Shown: positions 25,683-35,164, counted from the stretch's first letter. The stretch is 64,000 nucleotides of DNA from Nocardia yamanashiensis NBRC 100130 (GCF_001613325.1 NZ_BDCD01000016.1:1-64000), one strand, 5' to 3'. The notes: generated by a model from the sequence alone, not told the origin. Numbers and translations are program-made.

Positions 25683-26449
25683 TGACCACTCTGCTTCGCG
25701 GGGCCGAGGATTCGGCCACCATGGTGGGCCGCAATCTGCGCCACGCCCTGCGCAGTCCGGACACCATGATCATGACGGTCGCGGTCCCGGTGACCATCCT
25801 GCTCATGTTCGTGTACGTGTTCGGTGGCGCCATGCGCGTCGACGGCGCGTACATCGACTATGTGGTGCCCGGAATCCTGTTGCTGTGCGCGGGTTTCGGC
25901 TCGGGCGGCACGGCGGTGAGCGTCGCGACCGACCTGCACAACGGCATTGTCGACCGCTTCCGCGCCATGCCGATCTCCCGCTCGGCCGTCCTCACCGGTC
26001 ACGTACTCGAGAGCCTGGTGCGCAATCTGTGCACCACCAGCCTGGTCGTCCTGGTCGCCGTCGCACTGGGTTTCCGGCCCACCACCGATCCGCTGCGCTG
26101 GCTCGGGGCGCTGGCCGTGCTCGCCCTGTTCATCCTGGCGCTGTCCTGGGTGGCCGCCGCGCTGGGCGTGCTGGCCTCGAACCCGGAGGCCGCCAACGGT
26201 TTCATGTTCATCTTCATGTTCCTGCCCTATGTCAGTAGCGCTTTCGTACCGGCGCAGACCATGCCGAGCTGGCTACGCGGTTTCGCCGAGCATCAGCCGG
26301 TGACCTCGGTGACGGAGACGCTGCGCGGGCTGCTCATGGATACGCCGATCGGGAACAGCGCATGGATCGCGACGGCATGGTGGGTGAGCATCGGACTGGC
26401 CGGCTACCTGGCGGCGGGCGCGGTCTACAAGCGGCGCGGCCGGGATTGA
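25682..26449 (+). CDS. ABC-2 type exporter permease, DrrB-like
   Basis: 255 aa with about six membrane helices. The N-terminal part (MVGRNLRHALRSPDTMIMTVAVPV) and the ABC-2 signature region (FMFIFMFLPYVSSAFVPAQTMPSWLRGFAEHQPVT) are those of DrrB-type permeases. The start codon shares a base with the ATPase stop, so the two are made together and should form a heteromeric exporter. Confidence 0.92.
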   Translation: MTTLLRGAEDSATMVGRNLRHALRSPDTMIMTVAVPVTILLMFVYVFGGAMRVDGAYIDYVVPGILLLCAGFGSGGTAVSVATDLHNGIVDRFRAMPISRSAVLTGHVLESLVRNLCTTSLVVLVAVALGFRPTTDPLRWLGALAVLALFILALSWVAAALGVLASNPEAANGFMFIFMFLPYVSSAFVPAQTMPSWLRGFAEHQPVTSVTETLRGLLMDTPIGNSAWIATAWWVSIGLAGYLAAGAVYKRRGRD

Positions 26450-26560
26450 CGAACGGTTCTGGCATTCAATTACGCCGATATGCGCATCTAGGCATGAATG
26501 TCGTGAATGTCGGAACCCGCAGTGCAATTCCATGACAGTCCAAAAGAACGACAACGACGA

Positions 26561-27889
26561 TCAGCGGCCCGGCACGGGCCGCTTCCGTCGCAGCAGCAGA
26601 ATGCCCAGCACGCACCCCAGCGCGATGGCCACCGCCGTCCATCCCGGCACATAGGTGGCGGGCCGGTCGGCCCCGCACGACCACAGCTCCGAATTCCACG
26701 GAATGCCGATCCGCCGATCCCGCAGCGCCGCCAGCGCCGACGGCACGAACTGCACGGCCAGCGCCAGCACGGTACCCGCCGCGATGGACGGCAGCGCCGA
26801 ACCGAAGCAATAACCGGACACCGCGCACAGCGCCAGCCCACCGAGGATCGCGATGACCGAACTGTGCTGTGCCACCGCGGTGGTGAACACCGCGTACACC
26901 GCGAGCGCACTGACCGCCAGCCCCGCGTGCACGGGAGCGGGCCGGCGCCGGCCGGCGTACAGCCCGGCGGCGACGGCCGCGAGCCCGAGTGGCAGCGTCC
27001 ACGGCGGCGGGGGATTGGCGGTGATGGTGGTGGCGGTCGCCGCGGTCGCGACCATGAGCAACACCAGCGTGCCGTCGCGCCTGGGCAGCAGCAGTGCCGC
27101 GATCAACGCCGCCCCGACGGTCACCACGACCGCGATCGCGACATCGCCGAGCCCCTCGGCCCGCCGGGCCAGCCATTCGGAGGTCCCGGCCAGTGCGGTG
27201 ATGAGCAGGGCGGCGGCGAAGATCGGCCCGAAGGGCAGGTCCACGGCGGTGGTGTGGTGCGCGATCGCGCGTTTCCGGGACAGCAGCAGGCTGGCCGCGA
27301 TCGCGCACGTCGTGGCCGCGATCAACCACACCGGCGGCATATCCACGAAGGCGCGATCCAGCAGTGAGTTCGAATCGCTCTGCCCGACAGCGTTTTCCAC
27401 CACATTGCCGAGCAGGGTGCTGGCGATGCCGCCGAGCAGATACCCGATGGCGGGCACGGTGAGTTTCGCTCCGGCGGCAGCGGTTTCACCGCGTTTCAAG
27501 GCCGCCGCCCCCGCCGCGCCGAGCAGTATGCCCGCGAAGATGGAGTCGATGAAGTTGGCCGAGGCCAGCGATCCGCCGACGGGCGCGTGCACGACGAGAT
27601 GGTCGATCAGCACCACCAGCGAGGAACCGAAGGCCGTCGCCCATGCCGCGCGCAGCCCGAACATGCCGACGATGACCGCGGTGACGACGGCGACGAGCGC
27701 GCCGGCGGCGCTGGCCCGCGGCACATTGAAGATCAGGAGTGTGGTTTGCAGCGACCCGGTATCGCCGATGCACCGAAAATCGAAGGGCACCATGAGCGCC
27801 AGGCCCGCGACGGTGGCGGCGAGGAATGCCGCCGCGGCGTGGACGGCGTCCCGGTATCGAGTTTCGACGGCGGTGCGATACCGCGGCAT
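26561..27889 (-). CDS. Polytopic membrane protein of unknown function
   Basis: 442 aa. About 10-12 hydrophobic segments are visible, starting AAAFLAATVAGLALMVPF (residues ~18-35). They include VVTAVIVGMFGLRAAWATAFG, IFAGILLGAAGAAALK and the last one AVAIALGCVLGILLL, with an Arg-rich end (RRKRPVPGR). An extracytoplasmic loop near the C terminus has a Cys and two Trp (IPWNSELWSCGAD). No transport, enzyme or glycosyltransferase motif is recognised. It converges with the ABC permease and shows no operon partner. Confidence 0.7.
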   Translation of the reverse strand: MPRYRTAVETRYRDAVHAAAAFLAATVAGLALMVPFDFRCIGDTGSLQTTLLIFNVPRASAAGALVAVVTAVIVGMFGLRAAWATAFGSSLVVLIDHLVVHAPVGGSLASANFIDSIFAGILLGAAGAAALKRGETAAAGAKLTVPAIGYLLGGIASTLLGNVVENAVGQSDSNSLLDRAFVDMPPVWLIAATTCAIAASLLLSRKRAIAHHTTAVDLPFGPIFAAALLITALAGTSEWLARRAEGLGDVAIAVVVTVGAALIAALLLPRRDGTLVLLMVATAATATTITANPPPPWTLPLGLAAVAAGLYAGRRRPAPVHAGLAVSALAVYAVFTTAVAQHSSVIAILGGLALCAVSGYCFGSALPSIAAGTVLALAVQFVPSALAALRDRRIGIPWNSELWSCGADRPATYVPGWTAVAIALGCVLGILLLRRKRPVPGR

Positions 27890-28317
27890 GCGCGGCTCCG
27901 AACGGTCGTAGTTACACCTCAGCTAGCGCGAGTACACCGTAACAAAGCGGAAGGCGATCGGGCCGCAAATACCGTCTGTCTGGTTTGTCAACGGCGGCGG
28001 AGGTTTCCGCATCCTAGGGCGGGTAATCGGCCGATGCCGGAGCTATATGCGCGAATGTTGGGTTTCGCACACTCTCTACCAAGCAAGCATTAGGGTCGAT
28101 AACGTTGAAGGTGCAGGAGGGCGATGCAGGGGCATCCAATCGCAAGGTGGCGATCTGCGCACACACGCCGAACGGGACCGCGAGGACGCGGCAGTCGGGT
28201 TCTATCAATGGGGATGTGACCGGGGGCAATTCTGTTCTGCTCGACGTCGATTCGGACGTCGGCGGGTGTCGTCGCGGGCCGCCCGCCCTCCGCATCGTGA
28301 CAGAACAGGACATACAC
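27890..28317. other. 428-bp gap upstream of the acyltransferase
   Basis: The frame of the downstream gene is open back to 28105, but no ribosome-binding site supports a start there and the composition is poor. The stretch 27905-28110 is less GC-rich than its surroundings and probably contains promoters for the two divergent genes. No palindrome or RNA gene was recognised. Confidence 0.4.
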
Positions 28318-29166
28318 ATGAGCGAAACCATGAAGCGCCCGGACCCCAACCACCCGCTGCTGCCATTGGCCCGGGCCTACACCAATTACTTCACGCCCAC
28401 CGTCAGCGGCCTGGAGAATCTGCCCGCGTCCGGCCCGGCCCTGGTGATCGGCAATCACTCCTCGATCTACTGGGCGCCCGAGGTGTGGATCACCTTCATG
28501 TCCATGATGGAGCGCCGCCCGGACGAGCCCAGCTTCGGCGTCGCCCACGAAATCCTTTTGCGCGCACCGCTGTTGGGGGACAGCCTGCGTGACTTCGGCG
28601 TCATCGCGGCCTCGCAGGAGGCGGCCTCGGCGGGGCTGAAGGACGGCGGCGCGGTCATGGTCTACCCGGGCGGCGACTGGGAGGCGTGCCGGCCGTGGAC
28701 CGACCGCGGCAAGATCGATTTCGCGGGGCGCAAGGGCTTCATCCGCCTGGCCATGAAACTGGGCGTGCCGGTCATCCCGGCGGTGGCGAACGGCGGCCAC
28801 GACTCCATCTTCGTGCTCAGCCGCGGTGAACGCACCGCCAAGCTGCTGCAGCTCGACAAGCTGGTGCGCGCCAAGGTGTTTCCGTACACCGTCGGCCTGC
28901 CCTTCGGCGTCGCGCCCATCCTGCCGCAGATTCCGCTGCCCGCGCACGTGAGCGTCAGCTTCCTGCCCGCGCTGGACTGGTCCACCGAGGTCGGCGATCC
29001 CGAGGACACCGTGCTGGTCGACGCCGCCTACGAGCAGACGGTCAGCACTATGCAGGCCGAACTGGACCGGCTGCGCGCCGAAACCCCGAATCCGGTGCTG
29101 ACGGGTCTGAAGAAGCACGCCGAGGGCCTGCCCGGACCGCTGTCGGCGCTGGCCGGCCTGCTCTGA
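28318..29166 (+). CDS. Lysophospholipid acyltransferase (PlsC-like) family protein
   Basis: 282 aa. The ATG at 28318 has AGGA 7 bases upstream. The acyltransferase core is visible: LVIGNHSSIYWAPEVW (motif I position, residues ~43-58), AVMVYPGGDWEACR (motif III, ~113-126) and GVPVIPAVANGG (motif IV, ~148-159). Motif I is unusual: the canonical NHx4D has Trp where the catalytic-dyad Asp is expected, followed by A-P-E. Membrane-associated phospholipid or glycolipid acylation is the likely role, but activity is not assured. It converges with the P450 gene, 6 bases apart. Confidence 0.85.
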   Translation: MSETMKRPDPNHPLLPLARAYTNYFTPTVSGLENLPASGPALVIGNHSSIYWAPEVWITFMSMMERRPDEPSFGVAHEILLRAPLLGDSLRDFGVIAASQEAASAGLKDGGAVMVYPGGDWEACRPWTDRGKIDFAGRKGFIRLAMKLGVPVIPAVANGGHDSIFVLSRGERTAKLLQLDKLVRAKVFPYTVGLPFGVAPILPQIPLPAHVSVSFLPALDWSTEVGDPEDTVLVDAAYEQTVSTMQAELDRLRAETPNPVLTGLKKHAEGLPGPLSALAGLL

Positions 29167-29172
29167 GTGCAG

Positions 29173-30390
29173 TCACCGCGCTTCGATCCGCACCGGCATG
29201 TGCCGGACCCCGGTGTGCTTGTTGCTGCGGGTGTATTCGACCGGGCCGGTGCGGGTTACGGCGGCGACGCGATCCAGCAGCACCCGGAAGAACACCCGCA
29301 TCTCCATGCGGGCCAGGGCCGCGCCGAGACAGAAATGCCCGCCGCGCCCGAACGCCACGTGCGGGTTCGGGCGGCGGGTGAGGTCGAAGCGGTGCGGGTC
29401 GGTGAACACCTCTTCGTCCCGATTGGCCGACGCCCACCACAGCGTCACCTTGTCCCCGGCCCGGATGCGGCGGCCGCCGAGAATGCAGTCGTGGGTGGCG
29501 GTGCGCCGATTGTACGGGGTGGGGGAGGCCCAGCGCAGCATTTCCTCGATGGCGGTTTCCAGCTGGGCGGGATTGTGCTGCAGTGACTTCCACAGTTCCG
29601 GGCGGTCGATGAGCGCGAGCATGCCGATGGCGATGGCATTGCGGGTGGTCTCGCTGCCCGCCGCGATCAGCAGGCTGAACAGCATGTGCTGCTCCATGTC
29701 GGTGAGCGGCGCGCCGTCCACCTCGGCCTGGGCGGCCAGTGACATGAGGTCCTCGCCGGGCTCGATGCGCTTGTCCGCCAGCAGTTTCGTGGCGTACGCG
29801 TAGGTGTTCGCGGAGGCGCGCAGGGTGCGTTCGGTGCTCTGGCCGAGTTCGCGGTCGTCGTAGTCCAGGCCGGTGGTGGCCCAGTCGAAGAGCTGGTGGC
29901 GGTCTTCCTGCGGGACGCCGAGCAATTGGGCGACGGCTTGCAGCGGGAGTTCGGCGGCCAGATCGACCAGGAAGTCGCAGTCGCCCAGGTCCAGTGCGGC
30001 GGAGACGATCCGGTCGGCGCGGCCGCGCAGTTCGGCTTCGATGAGGGTCAGGGTGCGCGGGGCGACGCTGGGCATCAGCAGTTTCCGGATGTGGGCGTGC
30101 CGGGGGTCGTCCATCATGTTCAGCAGCGCGCCCGCGCGTTCCGGCGGCAGGTCCTCGATGAGGGTGCCGCCGCCGTTGCGTTTGCCGCCGGTGGTGGAGG
30201 AGAAGGTGGTGCCGTCGCCGGCGGCGGCCACGATGTCGGCGTAGCGGCTCAGGACCCAGAACCCTTCCCCGCCAGGGGTATTGACGGTCGGCGGATGCCA
30301 CCACACCGGTGCTTCCCGGCGCAGCATGTCGAAGACCTCGTGCGGGAAGCCGTGCGCGAAGCGGTCGAGAGCGGTGAGGTCGACATCCAT
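29173..30390 (-). CDS. Cytochrome P450
   Basis: 405 aa, a full-length soluble bacterial P450. The I-helix LIAAGSETTRNA is near residue 240, the K-helix ExxR in IEEMLRWASP near 290, NRDEEVFTDPHRFDL (meander) near 325, and the haem-binding loop AFGRGGHFCLGAALARMEM with the Cys ligand near 354. It needs a separate ferredoxin and reductase, which are not adjacent. A substrate cannot be told. It converges with the acyltransferase, with no room for a terminator between them. Confidence 0.95.
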   Translation of the reverse strand: MDVDLTALDRFAHGFPHEVFDMLRREAPVWWHPPTVNTPGGEGFWVLSRYADIVAAAGDGTTFSSTTGGKRNGGGTLIEDLPPERAGALLNMMDDPRHAHIRKLLMPSVAPRTLTLIEAELRGRADRIVSAALDLGDCDFLVDLAAELPLQAVAQLLGVPQEDRHQLFDWATTGLDYDDRELGQSTERTLRASANTYAYATKLLADKRIEPGEDLMSLAAQAEVDGAPLTDMEQHMLFSLLIAAGSETTRNAIAIGMLALIDRPELWKSLQHNPAQLETAIEEMLRWASPTPYNRRTATHDCILGGRRIRAGDKVTLWWASANRDEEVFTDPHRFDLTRRPNPHVAFGRGGHFCLGAALARMEMRVFFRVLLDRVAAVTRTGPVEYTRSNKHTGVRHMPVRIEAR

Positions 30391-30466
30391 GCAGCAAGGT
30401 TGGCACGCCGCCGCGAATCAAGCAGCCGCTTGGTAGTTTTCGGGCTGGCGTGAATGCGCCCGCCGG

Positions 30467-31354
30467 TCACCGGGTTCGCCGCGCCCGCGCCCACTCCTCG
30501 GCGAAGTCCCGGAAGCGGCGCACCGCGTCGGCGGGCGTGGCGGTGGCCGACCAGATCAGCCCGACCTCGCGCACGGCTCCCGCATCGCCCAGCGGCACCA
30601 GCACCACCCCCGGCGGCACCGGTTCCTCGGCGGGCAGAATGCTCACTCCCAGTCCCGCCGCGACCAGCCCCGCCACCGTGATCAGATCCGAGGATTCGAA
30701 GGCGATCCGCGGCCGCAATTCCGCTGCGGCACAGAGCTCGTCGAAGATCCGCCGCATACCGTAGCCCGGCTGCATGGTGATGAAATCGGCATCGCCCAGC
30801 TCGCTCAGCCGCACCTGCCGCCGCCCCGCCACCCGATGATCCGCCGGCACGCCCAGGGCGAGGGGCTGCCGAGCCAGCAGCTTCCATCCCAGTCCCGGAT
30901 CCGTCGGCCGCGGCGACACGATCGCCAAGTCCGCCGCACCCTCCAGCACCTGCCTGGTTATCGACTCGGCCGCCCCCTGCGACAGCGTGAACGCGATCCG
31001 CCCCGACTCCCGCCGGAAGTCCCCGATCAGCCGCGGCACCATCCAGCTCCCGAACGAATGCAGGAACGCCAGCCGCACCACCCCTTTCGCCGGATTCGCC
31101 AGATCCGCCACCGCCTGTTCCCCGGCCTGCAATTCCGCCCGCGCCCGCCGCGCATGCTCGTAATACACCCGCCCGAACTCATTGAGCGCCAGCCGCTTCC
31201 CCTGCCGATCGAACAGCCGCACTCCCACCCGTTGCTCCAACCGCCCGAGCATCCGCGACAAGGTCGGCTGCGCCATGTGCAACCGCTCCGCCGCGGCCGT
31301 CACGTTCTCCAACTCCGCCAGTGTCGTGAACCACTCCAGATCCGCCCCGAGCAC
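30467..31354 (-). CDS. LysR family transcriptional regulator
   Basis: 295 aa with a GTG start and AGGAGG 4 bases upstream. The N-terminal HTH (WFTTLAELENVTAAAERLHMAQPTLS, residues ~8-33) is followed by the periplasmic-binding-like co-inducer domain (from ~90, VVRLAFLHSFGSWMVPRLI). The style is that of LysR regulators paired with MFS exporters (YnfL/YnfM type). It is divergent from the MFS gene, and a TATG-N9-CATA box lies at 31370-31386. Confidence 0.93.
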   Translation of the reverse strand: MLGADLEWFTTLAELENVTAAAERLHMAQPTLSRMLGRLEQRVGVRLFDRQGKRLALNEFGRVYYEHARRARAELQAGEQAVADLANPAKGVVRLAFLHSFGSWMVPRLIGDFRRESGRIAFTLSQGAAESITRQVLEGAADLAIVSPRPTDPGLGWKLLARQPLALGVPADHRVAGRRQVRLSELGDADFITMQPGYGMRRIFDELCAAAELRPRIAFESSDLITVAGLVAAGLGVSILPAEEPVPPGVVLVPLGDAGAVREVGLIWSATATPADAVRRFRDFAEEWARARRTR

Positions 31355-31369
31355 CCCGCCTCCTCGCTA

Positions 31370-31386
31370 TATGTCTTCAGATCATA
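31370..31386. promoter_or_regulatory. LysR-type box TATG-N9-CATA
   Basis: A 17-bp partial palindrome with 4-bp arms in the LysR/MFS divergent gap, 16 bases from the LysR start. It contains the T-N11-A pattern that LysR proteins bind. Confidence 0.4.
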
Positions 31387-31465
31387 AGCCGGACGATACT
31401 GATGCATTTCCGTTCTAAGTCCATGTGGTCGAGCCTGGGCATATGCGATGCGACGAGGACCCGAG

Positions 31466-32689
31466 ATGACGGCGGCGGAACAAGCCGTCGGCGCCTTCGA
31501 ACGAGGGCGCGAGAAGCGAATCATCACCGCGCTTTTCGCGGCGGGGCTGACGACCTTCGCGAGTATGTACAGCGCACAGGCGTTGTTGCCGAGTTTGTCC
31601 GAGGCGTTCGGGGTGACGCCGGCGCATGCGGCGTTGGCGGTGTCGCTGACGACCGGGGTGCTGGCGCTGGCGATCGTGCCGGTGAGCGCGCTCTCCTCGC
31701 GGGTGGGGCGGACGCGAGTGATGATCGGGTCGGCGGTGCTGGCTTCAGGGCTGGGATTGCTGCTGCCGCTGTGCGGGTCATTGGATGCGCTATTGGTCGT
31801 GCGGGCGGTGCAGGGGGTGGCATTGGCCGGTGTACCCGCGGTCGCGATGGCCTACCTGGCCGAGGAGATAGGCGGCGCGGGGCTGGGCGCGGCCATGGGG
31901 GTCTATGTCGCGGGAACGAGCGTCGGCGGGTTGGCCGGCCGGTTGATTCCGTCGTTCACCCTGGCACTGGGATCGTGGCGATGGGCCGAGGCGGCGGTGT
32001 CGATCGCGGCAGCCGGGTGTGCGGTGTGGTTCGTGCGGACACTGCCGCCGTCACGAGGGTTCGTGGCGCGGCCGGCGGGATTCCGGACAGTTCTCGGTGA
32101 TCTGGCGGCGCAACTCCGGGATCGACGGCTGGCGGCGTTGTTCGGCCTGGCGTTCGTACTGATGGGCAGCTTCGTCTCGGTCTACAACTTCCTCGGCTAT
32201 CGGCTGACCCAGCGGCCCTTCGATCTGCCTGCGGCCGTAGCGGGTTCCATCTTCGTGCTGTACCTGGCGGGCACGGCGGCCTCGGCGACGGCGGGCCGGC
32301 TCGCGGACCGGCGCGGGCACCACCGGGTGCTGACCGTCTCGGTCCTGCTCATGGGAGCGGGCCTGGCGTGCACGATCCCGAACCGGCTGGCGGTGGTCAT
32401 CGCCGGAGTGCTGCTGTTCACCATCGGGTTCTTCGCCGCGCACGCGGTGGCCAGCGCCTGGGTGGGCGCGCTCGCGGTCCAGCGCGGCGCGGCCTCCTCG
32501 CTGTATCTGTTCGCCTACTACCTCGGCAGCGCCGTGGTCGGCAGCGCCGCGGGCATCGCCTACGCGGCGGCGGGCTGGGCGGGCGTGGTGTATGCGGTGG
32601 CGGCGCTTTTCACGATCGCAGCCCTACTCCTCGGCGTCCTGGCAAGGCGTACTGCGCAACCAGAACCCGCATACGCCGGGCATTGCTGA
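31466..32689 (+). CDS. MFS transporter (YnfM-like)
   Basis: 407 aa with about 12 membrane helices. ATG 31466 has GAGGA 7 bases upstream. The loop between helices 2 and 3 reads ALSSRVGRTRVM and the equivalent loop in the second half RLADRRGHHRVL, both close to the MFS GxLADRxGRR motif. The ALLPSLSEAFGV and SLTTGVLALAI segments near the start are typical of the AraJ/YnfM sugar or drug efflux branch. It is probably induced by the divergent LysR regulator. Substrate unknown. Confidence 0.92.
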   Translation: MTAAEQAVGAFERGREKRIITALFAAGLTTFASMYSAQALLPSLSEAFGVTPAHAALAVSLTTGVLALAIVPVSALSSRVGRTRVMIGSAVLASGLGLLLPLCGSLDALLVVRAVQGVALAGVPAVAMAYLAEEIGGAGLGAAMGVYVAGTSVGGLAGRLIPSFTLALGSWRWAEAAVSIAAAGCAVWFVRTLPPSRGFVARPAGFRTVLGDLAAQLRDRRLAALFGLAFVLMGSFVSVYNFLGYRLTQRPFDLPAAVAGSIFVLYLAGTAASATAGRLADRRGHHRVLTVSVLLMGAGLACTIPNRLAVVIAGVLLFTIGFFAAHAVASAWVGALAVQRGAASSLYLFAYYLGSAVVGSAAGIAYAAAGWAGVVYAVAALFTIAALLLGVLARRTAQPEPAYAGHC

Positions 32690-32821
32690 CCGCGACCGAG
32701 GCGACCGTCCGGGCAGTCGGCGAATTCCTGGCGTCGATCCGCCGGCGAAATCGGTCGCATTCCGATGGGAATCACCGCGAACTCTGTCGCGCCTATGAGC
32801 AGCTGTTCAGCAACTGGACGC

Positions 32822-32827
32822 TAGCGT
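32822..32827 (+). promoter_or_regulatory. Leaderless-type -10 box
   Basis: TAGCGT is followed by 7 bases before the ATG at 32835. This supports that start over the GTG at 32826, which would lie inside the box. Confidence 0.42.
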
Positions 32828-32834
32828 GGGTCGC

Positions 32835-33701
32835 ATGAGCGAGGGCGAGTCGCGGTTGGGATCGGCGGGCGAGGGGCGGGCCAGTGAGCTTGTCGAGCGG
32901 CGCGAGCAAGCGTTGTGCAACTATCTCGAGGCCAGTGCGGATGTGGCCTCGGGGCGGATTCGCGCGAATCTCACCGGATGGAAGCGGTGGTTGCACTATC
33001 TGCCGGGGGCGCCGGTGTCGGCCGCGGCGTCGCGGCGGGACACGCTCCGGCGGCAACTGGCGCAGCACGGGGTGGGGGCGGAGGACCATCGGTGGGGCGT
33101 GCTGTCCGGCGGGCGGTTGCGGGCGCGGGGCATCTCGATCTGCTTGGAGAACACGCTCGCGGAGTTGATCACTCGGTACGAGCCCGAGCACCCGCATTGG
33201 ACCCGGCAATTGAAGGTGATCACCACCGCCTGCGAGGAGGCCCGCCCGCTGGCCGCCGTCGGCGATCGGGCGGTCGTGGAGGAGCTCACCGACCAGGTCC
33301 TGGCGGTCACCCGCACGGCCCCGGACGATGCTGCGCGGCAACGCCTTTCGGACCATCTCCCCGGCGTGCTGCGCCCCTTGCCCGCGGATATCGAAACCCT
33401 GCGCCGGGACGACGATCTGGTGGAGGTCGACTTCGAGATCTACGCCGACACGGTGAAACTCGACGGCATCACCGTCAATCCGGAACTACGCGGCACCGGC
33501 CTGGGCACCGCCACGCTGCAACAACTCTGCCGCGCCGCCGACGCCCAGCACCTGCATATCGTGGGCCAGCTGGTGCCGACCTTCCGCGACGACGATTCCG
33601 CCGTCCCCCGCCTGGCGGACTGGTGCCGCCGCCACGGCTTCGCCGTCAACGAACGCCTCGGCGGCCGCATCTCCCGCGCCCCCTCCAGCGTGCGCGGCTG
33701 A
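32835..33701 (+). CDS. Acetyltransferase-like (GNAT-type C terminus) hypothetical protein
   Basis: 288 aa. Residues ~1-180 are helical and charged and match no family I know. The C-terminal ~90 residues have a GNAT-like acetyl-CoA motif (LDGITVNPELRGTGLGTATL, with R-G-T-G-L-G as the pyrophosphate loop) followed by a helix and VPRLADWCRRHGF. A catalytic role is plausible but unproven; the fold call rests on this one motif. No ribosome-binding site is present, but a -10 box 7 bases upstream suggests a leaderless mRNA. Confidence 0.65.
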   Translation: MSEGESRLGSAGEGRASELVERREQALCNYLEASADVASGRIRANLTGWKRWLHYLPGAPVSAAASRRDTLRRQLAQHGVGAEDHRWGVLSGGRLRARGISICLENTLAELITRYEPEHPHWTRQLKVITTACEEARPLAAVGDRAVVEELTDQVLAVTRTAPDDAARQRLSDHLPGVLRPLPADIETLRRDDDLVEVDFEIYADTVKLDGITVNPELRGTGLGTATLQQLCRAADAQHLHIVGQLVPTFRDDDSAVPRLADWCRRHGFAVNERLGGRISRAPSSVRG

Positions 33702-33747
33702 ACCGCCCGGCGATCACCCGGCTCACCACCCCCGCGCCCTGAAACGA

Positions 33748-33785
33748 CGCCGCGCGCGCCACCCGATCCGGTGGCGCGCGCGGCG
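33748..33785. terminator. Hairpin between convergent genes
   Basis: A perfect 16-bp stem (33748-33763 with 33770-33785) encloses a 6-base loop. On the minus strand it is followed by TCGTTTC, on the plus strand by AAAAG, so it serves the 3-hydroxybutyryl-CoA dehydrogenase gene best and may also stop the opposite transcript. Confidence 0.7.
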
Positions 33786-33799
33786 AAAAGTATTGCGGT

Positions 33800-34645
33800 T
33801 CAGTAGGTGTAGAAGCCGCGACCGGCCTTGCGGCCCAGGTAGCCGGCTTCCACCATGCGGCGCAGCAGGACCGGCGGGGCGTACTGCGGCTCGCCGAATT
33901 CCGCGTAGAGCGATTCGGCGACGGCCAGGGTGACGTCCAGGCCGACGGTGTCGGTCAGGCGCAGCGGGCCCATCGGGTGGGCGCAGCCGCTGACCATGCC
34001 CTCGTCGATGTCCTCGGCGGAGGCGAAACCGGTCTCGAACATGCGAATCGCGTTGCACAGGTAGGGGATCAGCAGCGCGTTGACGATGAATCCGGCCTGG
34101 TCCTTGGATTCGATGGTGCGCTTGCCCAGCACGTCGCGGGCGTAGGCGGTGACCGCGTCGGCGACGGCGCGATCGGTCTTGAGCGTGACCACGATCTCGA
34201 CCAGCGGCAGCACGGGCACCGGGTTGAAGAAGTGCACGCCCACCACGCGACCGGGGTTCGAGGTGGCGTTGGCGATCCGGATGACCGGGATCGAGGAGGT
34301 GTTGGTGGCCAGGATGGCGTCCGGGGAGACGATGGCGTCCAGCTTGGCGAAGAAGTCGGCCTTGAGCGACTCGATCTCCGGCGCGGCCTCGATGACCAGT
34401 TCGCGGTCGGCGAAGTCGTCGATGTTCACGGTGAGGGTGATGCGCGCCCGCGCTTCGTCCGCGGCGGCCTGCTCGAGCCGGCCCGACTTGACCGCGCGGG
34501 CCAGGGACTTGCCGATCCGGTCGACGGCGGCGTCCGCCGCGGCGGCATCGCGCTCCAGGACCAGGACGTCGCCGCCCGCCCGCGCCGCCACTTCGGCGAT
34601 TCCCGCACCCATGGTGCCGCCACCGATCACACCGATTCGTTGCAC
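33800..34645 (-). CDS. fadB2: 3-hydroxybutyryl-CoA dehydrogenase
   Basis: 281 aa. GTG 34645 is chosen because AGGAGA lies 7 bases upstream and the protein then begins VQRIGVIGGGTMGAGIAE, the usual NAD-binding N terminus. Other family marks are LVIEAAPEIESLKADFFAKLD, ILATNTSSIPV, GVHFFNPVPVLPLVEIV (catalytic His) and GFIVNALLIPYLCNAI. It oxidises 3-hydroxybutyryl-CoA to acetoacetyl-CoA or the reverse. The C terminus YLGRKAGRGFYTY is standard. The gene stands alone with its own terminator. Confidence 0.94.
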   Translation of the reverse strand: MQRIGVIGGGTMGAGIAEVAARAGGDVLVLERDAAAADAAVDRIGKSLARAVKSGRLEQAAADEARARITLTVNIDDFADRELVIEAAPEIESLKADFFAKLDAIVSPDAILATNTSSIPVIRIANATSNPGRVVGVHFFNPVPVLPLVEIVVTLKTDRAVADAVTAYARDVLGKRTIESKDQAGFIVNALLIPYLCNAIRMFETGFASAEDIDEGMVSGCAHPMGPLRLTDTVGLDVTLAVAESLYAEFGEPQYAPPVLLRRMVEAGYLGRKAGRGFYTY

Positions 34646-35164
34646 GTCGTCTTCTCCTTGCTCGTGTCCTTTGCCGCAAACCGTATCGCGGCCCGATCTG
34701 CCCGGATTCCGGCGGGCGGCGGAGGTGAGCCCGGTCTCACCCGATCCGGTGTCCGCATCGCGCCACGCGACCGCCGGTGACGGCGCACGGCGAGTCGCGC
34801 CGGGCGGGAAATCGGTCGCCTGCGGGTAGCCGGTCGAAAGCCGGTAGCGCGCAACGAGTTCGAAGACAACCGAAACCCTCATGGTCAAATGTCCGGCAGC
34901 TGGCCCACTTTCGATGGCTTTACCGTTGCTGGGCGCTGGTATTAGAATTCTTCCCGGGTCAGCTGGGCCGCGCGATCGACGACACTACCGGTCGGTCGCG
35001 ATGCGGCGAGAACGGTCGGGCATGTATGCGGAAGTATTGCTGCCGGTGTCGGCACGAGAGCTTCATCGAAGGGCACGGAACCGATCCGCGGTATAGCTGA
35101 GCGACGAATCTCCTTCGGACGCAATGCGATAAATCTTTCCCTGGTGCTGCGGAGAGGCGACGAC
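34646..35164. other. 519-bp gap, upstream region of the isoprenoid cluster
   Basis: From about 34850 to 35140 the sequence is less GC-rich than its neighbours, with GATAAAT at 35128-35134 near the start of the first prenyl synthase-like gene. This part probably carries the promoter, but no -35/-10 pair is convincing. A 71-codon frame at 34881-35096 has no ribosome-binding site. Nothing else was recognised. Confidence 0.35.

Noticed and set aside
26853..27911. 352-codon plus-strand frame opposite the polytopic membrane protein
   Set aside because: The minus-strand product has regular hydrophobic helices, typical of a real membrane protein; the plus product is Ser/Ala/Thr-rich with no features.
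28105..28317. N-terminal extension of the acyltransferase to 28105
   Set aside because: The frame is open, but the ATG at 28318 has an AGGA site and begins the normal family N terminus; the extension has no conserved features.
34881..35096. 71-codon frame upstream of the prenyl synthase-like gene
   Set aside because: No ribosome-binding site, no domain, and it lies in the probable promoter region.
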